Source: Marinilabiliaceae bacterium
GTDB lineage: Bacteria; Bacteroidota; Bacteroidia; Bacteroidales; Marinilabiliaceae
Assembly (NCBI GenBank): GCA_021443545.1
Contig: JABUTU010000072.1
Span: 1-60,013 of the forward strand
Direction: 5' to 3'
Length of the DNA: 60,013 nt
Position 1 is the first letter of the stretch. Every line of letters starts with the position of its first letter. Of the stretch, positions 13,290-20,800 are shown one piece after another. The notes beneath the pieces are model-generated. The model was not told where the DNA came from. It made no database searches and saw nothing but the letters and a program-made list of their open reading frames with translations. Both the position numbers and the translations under genes were made by a program.

Positions 13290-13297
13290 CAAAATTA
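13290..13297 (-). promoter_or_regulatory. susC promoter -7 box
   Basis: The minus strand reads TAATTTTG, matching TAnnTTTG, 73 bp before the susC start. About 20 nt upstream is only a weak TTTC-like -33 element. Confidence 0.5.
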
Positions 13298-13361
13298 TAT
13301 TACGATGTTTGAGTAGGAAACACTTTTTTACGATTTTACACCATACTTATCTAAATATATC

Positions 13362-13375
13362 CGAAAACGTTTGCG
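13362..13375. promoter_or_regulatory. LacI/PurR-type operator upstream of susC
   Basis: CGAAAACGTTTGCG differs at one base from the perfect 14-bp palindrome at 19104-19117. It is centred about 75 bp upstream of the susC -7 box, between susA and susC. Confidence 0.65.
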
Positions 13376-13404
13376 CTGATGATAATTGGAAGAAAAATGC
13401 TCTA

Positions 13405-15246
13405 TTATAGCTTTATAACTAAAGCGGATCTCCCCTTTATCGATAAGTTTTCAAGATTTACATGCTGGTTGCTCATGACATCAATGCCTTGTCGTGTGCC
13501 TTTGAGGTTCTGTTCGAATCGTTGGCAATCTATTGTTTGGCTATCTGATGTGTTGTTCATGAGGATCATGATTCGCTCTTTCCCATATTCGCGGAAATAG
13601 ACGTATACGTCATTCTGAGGAACATAGTGGGTAAGTGTCCCCTTTTGTAATGCCTCTGAGCTCTTTCTGAATTTGAATATCTGAGCTGTGAAGTCGTACA
13701 TATCTTGCTGAGCTGATGGCATGTCGGTGAAATAACTGATGCTATCGCCTTGCCATCCTCCGGGAAAGTCTGTACGAATGTCACAATGGCGGCTTCCGTC
13801 ACCGGTCATTAATGCCTCAGTACCAACGTAGAGTTGTGGTATGCCTCTTGTTGTCGCAAGAAAAATGGTTGCCATTTTAAGTTTGTCGATGTCGCCCCCC
13901 ACTGTGTGTAACAGACGTCCACAGTCGTGATTCTCTCCGAAGACGAGAACGTTGAGTGGGTCTGCATACAAATAGTCCTCGGCGAGTACGTCGTATATGC
14001 GTTGCAGACCAGTGCTCCAACCGCTTTCTTCGTTAAGTGCTGAACATAGAGCATCGCGTAGTGGAAAGTCCATGGTGACTGCGAGGTGACTGTTATAACC
14101 GTCTTTATTATTGACATCGCGCTGCCAGTAAGCAACCTTGGCTGTGCTTGAAATCCAGGTCTCTCCTACTATGTTGAAGAGCGGGTACTCCTCGGTTACA
14201 CGTCTGTTCCATTCTGCCATAGCATACTTGTCGGGGTATGGGTATGTGTCTTGACGGATGCCATCGATGCCGAAATTCTCAATCCACCATATTGAATTCT
14301 GAATGAAATAGTCTCTGACTAAAGGATTGGAGAGATTCATATCTGGCATTGTATGGTCAAACCATGCGCGTGTTGCCAGGTCTCGGTCTACATCGGCTGC
14401 GTGAGGGTCAGAGACTGTCGATAATCTGTAGTTGCTTATGGTGTGGTTATCCTGACTCATATTCACCCAGTCACGGCAGGGCAGGTCTTTCATCCACCAA
14501 TGGTTAGAGCCACAATGGTTGAAGACCATGTCCATAACTACCTTTAGCCCGTTTGCATGACACTGAGCGACGAATTCTTTGAAATCATCGTTCGTTCCAA
14601 AACGGGCGTCTATCTTACTGTAATCGGTGATGGCATATCCGTGATATGAGGATTTGGGCATGTTGTTTTCTTGTATTGGGTTAAGCCATATCGCTGTCAT
14701 ACCAAGTCCTGTTATGTAGACAAGATGCTGGCTTATACCCTTTAGGTCACCACCATGACGACCATAAGGTTCGTTGCGATTGCTTTTTTCTAACATGCCC
14801 TGTATGTCGTCATTGGTAGGGTCGCCATTGGCAAATCGGTCAGGCATAATGAGGTACATTGCATCCTCCGAGGTGAATCCTTTTCGTTCCGATGAACCTG
14901 ATGCTCGACTTTTCAATTCATATTGAATAGTTGTGACTTTCTTGTTATTGCCAGTCAACTTAATAGGGACCAGACCTGCTTTGGCATCAGGAGCTATGGT
15001 CAGGTCGAGAAAGAGATAATTGGGATTGTCGACTGTGATGGTCTTGTTGAGGCTGACCCCATCATATTCAATACTGACACGGTTGTTAGCAATCTCTTTG
15101 CCATGTATCATCACCTGCAGATTGTTGTTCTTCATCCCTACCCACCAGTTGTTGGGCTCGATATGCTCAATCCGACTGGTTTGAGCATAGGCTGAAATTG
15201 CACATAAGAGCAAAGCTCCTGCAATTATTGATCTGAAATTCTTCAT
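13405..15246 (-). CDS. susA: GH13 neopullulanase/cyclomaltodextrinase, SusA-like, periplasmic
   Basis: 613 residues (SusA of B. thetaiotaomicron has 617). A signal peptide ends in SAYAQ. An N-terminal beta domain (about 25-115) of the neopullulanase/cyclomaltodextrinase type precedes the barrel. The catalytic residues are Asp333 (GIRQDTY), Glu362 (VGETW) and Asp441 (GENHD). It hydrolyses imported maltooligosaccharides and probably pullulan or cyclodextrin in the periplasm. It lies 20 bp after the GH65 gene, so it is the third gene of malT-GH65-susA, and upstream of susC rather than beside susB as in Bacteroides. Confidence 0.93.
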   Translation of the reverse strand: MKNFRSIIAGALLLCAISAYAQTSRIEHIEPNNWWVGMKNNNLQVMIHGKEIANNRVSIEYDGVSLNKTITVDNPNYLFLDLTIAPDAKAGLVPIKLTGNNKKVTTIQYELKSRASGSSERKGFTSEDAMYLIMPDRFANGDPTNDDIQGMLEKSNRNEPYGRHGGDLKGISQHLVYITGLGMTAIWLNPIQENNMPKSSYHGYAITDYSKIDARFGTNDDFKEFVAQCHANGLKVVMDMVFNHCGSNHWWMKDLPCRDWVNMSQDNHTISNYRLSTVSDPHAADVDRDLATRAWFDHTMPDMNLSNPLVRDYFIQNSIWWIENFGIDGIRQDTYPYPDKYAMAEWNRRVTEEYPLFNIVGETWISSTAKVAYWQRDVNNKDGYNSHLAVTMDFPLRDALCSALNEESGWSTGLQRIYDVLAEDYLYADPLNVLVFGENHDCGRLLHTVGGDIDKLKMATIFLATTRGIPQLYVGTEALMTGDGSRHCDIRTDFPGGWQGDSISYFTDMPSAQQDMYDFTAQIFKFRKSSEALQKGTLTHYVPQNDVYVYFREYGKERIMILMNNTSDSQTIDCQRFEQNLKGTRQGIDVMSNQHVNLENLSIKGRSALVIKL

Positions 15247-15266
15247 TTTATTTAATTCTGTGATTG

Positions 15267-17573
15267 TTATCGTTTAATTCGAAGCTCCTCTCCGGAGTTT
15301 ATGATGTAGTTATGTCCATACACGGCAATTGGAAGTTCACCGTTTCCTCTCTGCATAATGGTGACATCTTCGTGACTGACGTTTACCTCTATGTCGTGTC
15401 CACGGAAGGCTAATCTGAATGAGTAGCTCTCCCATTGCTGAGGTATTATAGGAGCCAGGTATAGCCTTCCTTCGTAAGCGCGTTTTCCCCCGAACCCCTC
15501 TACTATGCTCATCCATGTGCCAGCCATAGATGTGATGTGACACCCCTCTGCAACCTCATTCTGATAGTCGTCAAGGTCGAGACGTGAGGTCCTGAGGTAC
15601 ATTTCGTATGCTTTGTCTGTGCGTCCCAGACGCGAGGCAAGGATTGAGTGTATACATGGCGACAGACTCGACTCATGAACAGTGCGTGGTTCATAGAAAT
15701 CGAAATGTCGCGCTATGGTATCTGTGTCAAATTCATCTTCAAAGAGATATATGCCTTGTAGTGTGTCGGCTTGTTTGATGAAGCACGAACGCTGTATTCT
15801 ATCCCATGATTGATGTTGGTTGAGCGGAAGCTCTTTTTCTGGAATATCTGTTGCAAACATCTGCTCCTTATCCATATAACCATCCTGCTGTAGGAATATG
15901 TTAAGTTGCTGGTTATATGCATAGTACATGTTGTCGATAATCTTCTTCCATAGAGCAGGCTCTTTGGCTTCATCAAAGGCAACTTTAGTCTTTATGCGCG
16001 ACCAGGCTGTCGGTGTGTTGCGTTTGACGATATCGATGCACTCAATGGTGTATTTCATGCACCAGCAGGCAAGACGTGAGGTGTACCAGTTATTGTCAAT
16101 GTTGTTTTCATATTCGTTAGGCCCAGTGACGCCAAGCATGACATATTTCTGTTTTTCTTCCGAGAATGTAATGCGCTGGCTCCAGAACCGGGCAATGCCG
16201 ATAAGAACCTCCAGACCATATTGATCAAGGTACTTATAGTCGAGGGTATGACGAATATAATTATGTATGGCAAAGGCTATAGCTCCATTTCGGTGAATCT
16301 CCTCAAGTGATATCTCCCATTCGTCGTGGCACTCCTCTCCCGTTATTGTTCCCATTGGGTAGAGGGCCGCCCCATTGGTGAAACCCAACTTGCTTGCATT
16401 CTCTATCGCTTGCTCCAGATGTTTGTAGCGGTATATCAGAAGCTGACGTGCTACATCCTGTGGGGATGTCATGAGAAAGAAGGGAATGCAATAGGCCTCT
16501 GTTTCCCAATAGGCTGTTGCACCGGCTCTCTCTCCTGTGAAGCCATCTGGACGTACATTAAGACGGGCGTCTTCTCCGGTGTATGTTTGGCATAGCAGAA
16601 AAATATTATATCGGATAGCTTGTTGTGCCTCGATATCTCCTTCAATGCGTATGTCGCTTTGTTTCCATTTTAGTGCCCACACTTGCGAGTGGTCGCACAG
16701 CATGGAGTCAAAACCCCTCTTTTCGCATTTGGTTGCCTGCTCCAAACTCTTTGAAAATAATGTCTCGATATGGTGGTTGAGAGATGTGCATACACCTACA
16801 TATTTCTCTAAGCATACTACATCGCCCTCATTGATATTCAGATTATATCTGTTGCCCACCCATGCCTCTTTCTTGATTAGCTCAGGTCGGATGTCCTGAC
16901 ACTTAGTCCCATTGACATATATCGAAGAGCGCATAGCAACCGCGACATGGAAGTCAAGCTTCTTGGTCTTGGTGTGAAGTGTGGCCTCCGAATTGTGAAC
17001 ATCCATACGAATAATGTCCCACATCGAGTCGTCGGAGTCCTTATTGGTGATACTGCCATCGATATACGGAATCATTGAAATCTTGCCCGAGAAGTTGAGC
17101 GCCTTAATGCTATAGCGTATGGCAGCACATTCTGTGTCGGCCATGCTCAGAAATCTTGTCGAGCAGACCTCTATAGCTTTGCCATTTGGGAGCTCTGCAG
17201 TGAATGAGCGTGTCAGAACTCCCTCTTTCATATTCAACTCGCGCCGGAACGATTTGACATCGCAGATAAAGAGGTTGAGCATATGGCCATCAATGATGAC
17301 GTCGATTCCTATGAAGTTGGGGGTGTTGATGGCTCTGGCTGAGTACTCAGGTCGACCTGCTCCTCTTCTCTTCTCATGACTCTCTTCGGGGTAGTATATT
17401 CCAGCTATGTATGAACCTTTGATAGATGGACCAGTATATCTCTCTTCGAAGTTGGCGCGTTGACCCATCTTGCCGTTGCCAAGGCTGAAGATACTCTCGG
17501 AAGAGCGTTGGTTGTCACGGCAAAAACCCTCTTCAATAATGCTCCAAGAATCTGCTTTAATGTATCTGTTCAT
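15267..17573 (-). CDS. GH65 maltose phosphorylase
   Basis: 768 residues and no signal peptide, so cytoplasmic. GH65 layout: N-terminal beta-sandwich (1-275), linker helices, (alpha/alpha)6 barrel (about 330-690) and a C-terminal beta part. The general acid is Glu487 in TGPNEYE. The segment ITGEECHDEWEISLEEIHRN is typical of maltose phosphorylases rather than kojibiose or trehalose phosphorylases. It would split maltose with phosphate into glucose and beta-glucose 1-phosphate. The usual partner beta-phosphoglucomutase is not in this window. It is cotranscribed with malT (21-bp gap) and susA (20-bp gap). Substrate assignment rests on recognised motifs. Confidence 0.88.
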   Translation of the reverse strand: MNRYIKADSWSIIEEGFCRDNQRSSESIFSLGNGKMGQRANFEERYTGPSIKGSYIAGIYYPEESHEKRRGAGRPEYSARAINTPNFIGIDVIIDGHMLNLFICDVKSFRRELNMKEGVLTRSFTAELPNGKAIEVCSTRFLSMADTECAAIRYSIKALNFSGKISMIPYIDGSITNKDSDDSMWDIIRMDVHNSEATLHTKTKKLDFHVAVAMRSSIYVNGTKCQDIRPELIKKEAWVGNRYNLNINEGDVVCLEKYVGVCTSLNHHIETLFSKSLEQATKCEKRGFDSMLCDHSQVWALKWKQSDIRIEGDIEAQQAIRYNIFLLCQTYTGEDARLNVRPDGFTGERAGATAYWETEAYCIPFFLMTSPQDVARQLLIYRYKHLEQAIENASKLGFTNGAALYPMGTITGEECHDEWEISLEEIHRNGAIAFAIHNYIRHTLDYKYLDQYGLEVLIGIARFWSQRITFSEEKQKYVMLGVTGPNEYENNIDNNWYTSRLACWCMKYTIECIDIVKRNTPTAWSRIKTKVAFDEAKEPALWKKIIDNMYYAYNQQLNIFLQQDGYMDKEQMFATDIPEKELPLNQHQSWDRIQRSCFIKQADTLQGIYLFEDEFDTDTIARHFDFYEPRTVHESSLSPCIHSILASRLGRTDKAYEMYLRTSRLDLDDYQNEVAEGCHITSMAGTWMSIVEGFGGKRAYEGRLYLAPIIPQQWESYSFRLAFRGHDIEVNVSHEDVTIMQRGNGELPIAVYGHNYIINSGEELRIKR

Positions 17574-17594
17574 AAAAAACAGGATGTTAGTTGG

Positions 17595-18896
17595 TTAATT
17601 GTTCTTTATGATGCGAACTGAGATGGCTCCCATAATGAGTAATGCTCCAGCTATAACCATCATTGCTGGTTGACTTCCGCCAACGAATGACAAGAGGAGA
17701 CCTCCAATAATGGCAGCTACAATCTGAGGCAGGCAGATGGTGCAATTGAAGAGACCCAGATATGTTCCCATGGCATTCGACTTCTGCAGGGCATTTGTCA
17801 GAATGGTGAATGGCAGTGCGAGCATTGCTGCCCATGCACATCCAACCATGAGAAGTGGAATGAACATAAGCCATTTGTCATGAACAAAGAATACTGAGGC
17901 GAAGCCAATGCCTCCAATAATCAGACTCAGCGCATATATGAACTTGAGGTTTTTGAATCGTGGAATCACAATCGCCCATAGCACAGAGCCTATAGACTGA
18001 ACTGCAAAGAGTATTCCAACCCAGTTGGCCGCCTCCTGATAGGCTTCACTCTTGGGATCTGTCGTATCCCATACATTCTCCGATACAGCACCCGTCATAT
18101 AGGTCCACATATACATAAATGCAGCCCAGCAGAAAAACTGAACGAGACCGACCGTCCAAAATGCTGATGGGGCATTTCGCAATAGCGACAACATGCTCTT
18201 CTTCTCCTCCTTTTCAGAAGTCGAAGTCTCAATGTTGTGGAACTCGGCATATACTTTAGGTGGCATCTCCTTGACGCGGGATGTCGTGTATATGACGCAT
18301 AGGATGAGTATGGCAGCACCGACGTAGAATGAATAAACCACCGAGTCGGGCACAACACCCTCTGCCGCAATGTTGCTTATGCCAATCCAAGTGAAGATAA
18401 ATGGGAAAGCAAAGCCAGCTAATGAGCCTGCATTACAGAGAAACGATTGGATTGAATAGGCAAGACCCTTCTGTTTCTCATTGACCATATCGCCAACAAG
18501 CATTTTGAATGGTTGCATCGCCATGTTTATGCTGGTGTCAAGGAACATAAGCGATATGAGACCAAAGGTCATTGCAGCAGCAACGCTCATTCCAAATGCG
18601 CCTGCATTTGGTAGCAGACACATCACAATAATGGCTGCAGCAGAACCTATGAACAGGTAAGGTATGCGACGACCAAAGCGACACCACGTCTTGTCGCTCA
18701 AAGCACCCACTATGGGTTGAACAATCATACCCATAAGAGGTGGCAGAATCCAGAAATACGACAGGTTGTGTGGGTCAGCTCCAAGAGTCGCAAAGATACG
18801 ACTGATGTTGGCGCTCTGTAGTGCGTACGCAATCTGAACTCCGAAGAATCCAAAACTCAGGTCGACTAATTGTCGGAAAGAGAGATCTCGTTTCAT
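17595..18896 (-). CDS. MFS maltose transporter (SLC45/MalT type), inner membrane
   Basis: 433 residues with about 12 membrane segments. The loop 2-3 motif SDKTWCRFGRRIPYLF is the R-x-G-R-R-x-P signature of SLC45-like sugar:proton symporters. The N-terminal SFRQLVDLSFGFFGVQIAYALQ segment fits bacterial maltose/sucrose porters. Its place as first gene before maltose phosphorylase and SusA indicates maltose or short maltodextrin uptake into the cytoplasm. Its 229-bp upstream region holds a -7 box and two palindromic operators. Confidence 0.88.
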   Translation of the reverse strand: MKRDLSFRQLVDLSFGFFGVQIAYALQSANISRIFATLGADPHNLSYFWILPPLMGMIVQPIVGALSDKTWCRFGRRIPYLFIGSAAAIIVMCLLPNAGAFGMSVAAAMTFGLISLMFLDTSINMAMQPFKMLVGDMVNEKQKGLAYSIQSFLCNAGSLAGFAFPFIFTWIGISNIAAEGVVPDSVVYSFYVGAAILILCVIYTTSRVKEMPPKVYAEFHNIETSTSEKEEKKSMLSLLRNAPSAFWTVGLVQFFCWAAFMYMWTYMTGAVSENVWDTTDPKSEAYQEAANWVGILFAVQSIGSVLWAIVIPRFKNLKFIYALSLIIGGIGFASVFFVHDKWLMFIPLLMVGCAWAAMLALPFTILTNALQKSNAMGTYLGLFNCTICLPQIVAAIIGGLLLSFVGGSQPAMMVIAGALLIMGAISVRIIKNN

Positions 18897-19007
18897 GCCT
18901 TATTATGCTTTAGATGTCAAAAACTTATTGCGGAAACCTCCCCTTGTCATTTAAAACCCGACATACAGGATGTCACATGACGATGGTGAAAAGAGATTCC
19001 TCAAAGG

Positions 19008-19015
19008 CAAATATA
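19008..19015 (-). promoter_or_regulatory. malT promoter -7 box
   Basis: The minus strand reads TATATTTG (TAnnTTTG), 112 bp before the malT start. There is no good -33 element at 19-21 nt. Operators lie 48-102 bp further upstream. Confidence 0.45.
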
Positions 19016-19062
19016 ACGAACTCAGAATTGAGAATATTATGCAAAGAACCGATATGTCCATT

Positions 19063-19074
19063 TCAAACGTTTGC
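19063..19074. promoter_or_regulatory. LacI/PurR-type operator, promoter-proximal, upstream of malT
   Basis: TCAAACGTTTGC contains the perfect 10-bp palindrome CAAACGTTTG. Its centre is about 57 bp upstream of the malT -7 box. Confidence 0.65.
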
Positions 19075-19103
19075 GGAAGATAAAATTTAACAATTGGCAT
19101 TTT

Positions 19104-19117
19104 CGCAAACGTTTGCG
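19104..19117. promoter_or_regulatory. LacI/PurR-type operator, perfect 14-bp palindrome
   Basis: CGCAAACGTTTGCG is a perfect palindrome with a central CpG, as for LacI/PurR-family sites. It lies 41 bp (about four helical turns) from the proximal site, so the two could be bound on the same DNA face. It is 9 bp after the stop of the next upstream gene. Confidence 0.7.
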
Positions 19118-19125
19118 GAGAGTGG

Positions 19126-20298
19126 TTACCGCACTTTGTGTGTCAGGTAGTGTTGGCGAGCATAACACCAGAAGAAGAGTACTCCTGAGGCATTGACTAT
19201 GAAGGAGAGCCAGAAGGCTGCCGAGTAGCTGATGGCCTCACTTACAATGCCTCCTAAGATTATGCCCGAGCCGATGCCTACGTCCCATGATGTCAGAAGG
19301 GATGAGTTGGCGGTTCCTCTTCGGTTGTTTTCGGCAAGGTTGATAAACATATTCTGCATTGCAGGGAACATATGACCATTGCCCAGGCCAATAATCAGGG
19401 CTGCAGCGTAATAGCCAAACTCGTTGGGGACGGCAACAAAGAGAAGATATCCGACGACGGAGAGCGTCATGCCAAACCCTGCATTCTCAATGATACGACC
19501 CTTGCGGAGTGAACGACCTCCAACAATTCTCGAACTAATCAGTCCTATGGCAAGAAGCGCAAACCATACGCCAGTGCCTGCCGAAATGTGCATTATGTCG
19601 CGACTATATATAGCGAGGTATGTTGAGGCAACACCAAACGAAAAGGAGAGGGCTGCTATGGTTATGCTTTCAGGAATACTGCGCGTCAGAAAGAAACGGT
19701 CGAATGAGAGTGGTTCTTTTACCTTGATGGTTTCCCTTGTTTTGAAATGAATTGTGCTGTCAATAGCAAATCCAGTAAGACCGATGGCGAGGGATAGAGT
19801 GAAGAGCCATTGGAAATCGCCTATCATATTGTACATATAGAGACCGATGGAAGGACCTAAGGCCATTGCCAGATTGTTGCTCATGCCGTAGTATCCGATT
19901 CCCTCAGTGCGACGAGAACTCGGGAGAACATCAATCATAACAGTCGAATTGGCAACTGTCGTAGCTCCGAATGGGGCTCCATGGAGGGTACGGACAATGG
20001 TGAAGAGTAAAAGAGATGAGGCTATGAGGTAGCCTGCAAAGAAGAGCGCAAAAAAGAAATAGCAGAGTAATAATACCTTGCGGCGATTAAAACTGTCGAC
20101 CATGAAACCACTGAACGGACGGATGAGAAGCGCAGTTATCGTGTAGCCGCAGAGAACCAGTCCGATTGTCTGTTTGTCAGCATTGAAGGTGTCATGCAGG
20201 AAAAGTGGTAGTAGTGGTACAATGAGATAAAAGGAGAGGAAGAGCATGAAGTTTGCTGTCCATACCTTAATGTAATTGCTATTCCAAAGCCTTTCCAT
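19126..20298 (-). CDS. MFS transporter, unknown substrate (efflux-like)
   Basis: 390 residues with 12 predicted membrane segments. The loop 2-3 motif is GFMVDSFNRRK, and an AraJ/YfcJ-like pattern follows (RTLHGAPFGATTVANSTV, then RRTEGIGYYGMSNN). This is a general MFS family often annotated as arabinose efflux or drug exporter. It is on the Sus strand, but the malT operators and promoter lie downstream of it, so it is not clearly part of the Sus regulon. The substrate is unknown. A TAACTTTG -7 box at 20307-20314 would give a transcript starting almost at the ATG. Confidence 0.8.
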   Translation of the reverse strand: MERLWNSNYIKVWTANFMLFLSFYLIVPLLPLFLHDTFNADKQTIGLVLCGYTITALLIRPFSGFMVDSFNRRKVLLLCYFFFALFFAGYLIASSLLLFTIVRTLHGAPFGATTVANSTVMIDVLPSSRRTEGIGYYGMSNNLAMALGPSIGLYMYNMIGDFQWLFTLSLAIGLTGFAIDSTIHFKTRETIKVKEPLSFDRFFLTRSIPESITIAALSFSFGVASTYLAIYSRDIMHISAGTGVWFALLAIGLISSRIVGGRSLRKGRIIENAGFGMTLSVVGYLLFVAVPNEFGYYAAALIIGLGNGHMFPAMQNMFINLAENNRRGTANSSLLTSWDVGIGSGIILGGIVSEAISYSAAFWLSFIVNASGVLFFWCYARQHYLTHKVR

Positions 20299-20306
20299 AC
20301 AAGATG

Positions 20307-20314
20307 CAAAGTTA
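20307..20314 (-). promoter_or_regulatory. Candidate -7 box of the MFS gene, near-leaderless
   Basis: The minus strand reads TAACTTTG only 9 bp before the ATG, so the predicted start of transcription falls within a few bases of the start codon. The -33 spacing is poor. Confidence 0.35.
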
Positions 20315-20557
20315 TGTATGTTTGTGAGATGTTATTCAGCAACATTGTTTAATAATGGTTAAGAAAAGTGCCTTCAAAATGATGGCGATTAAACATAAAA
20401 CACGTAACAGCGCAAAAGAAAAACAAATGATAAGAGATATATTTCAAAAAAGTTTCCTAAATTTGCTGACGTTTATATGACTCTATGACGGGAAAGTGTG
20501 AACGAACAGCATAATACTTGGAGTTTTAGCTAAATTACATTCAATAGGTATTAGTTG

Positions 20558-20695
<138 letters not shown>

Positions 20696-20702
20696 TGGAG
20701 AA

Positions 20703-20752
20703 ACTATTATGCCACCCAGTGCGCGTAAGCGCATTGTGGGTGGTATAATAGT
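20703..20752 (+). promoter_or_regulatory. Strong leader hairpin before the BACON/FISUMP gene
   Basis: ACTATTATGCCACCCA pairs with TGGGTGGTATAATAGT (one G-T wobble). After a small internal loop, TGCGC pairs with GCGCA around a GTAA tetraloop. No T run follows, so it is not a standard terminator. It sits between the repeat and the start codon and could block or tune translation, or be a recombination site. Confidence 0.75.
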
Positions 20753-20800
20753 ATTTGTATGGTTTGTTTTTTATTGTGATAAATTATAACTATCAAAAAT

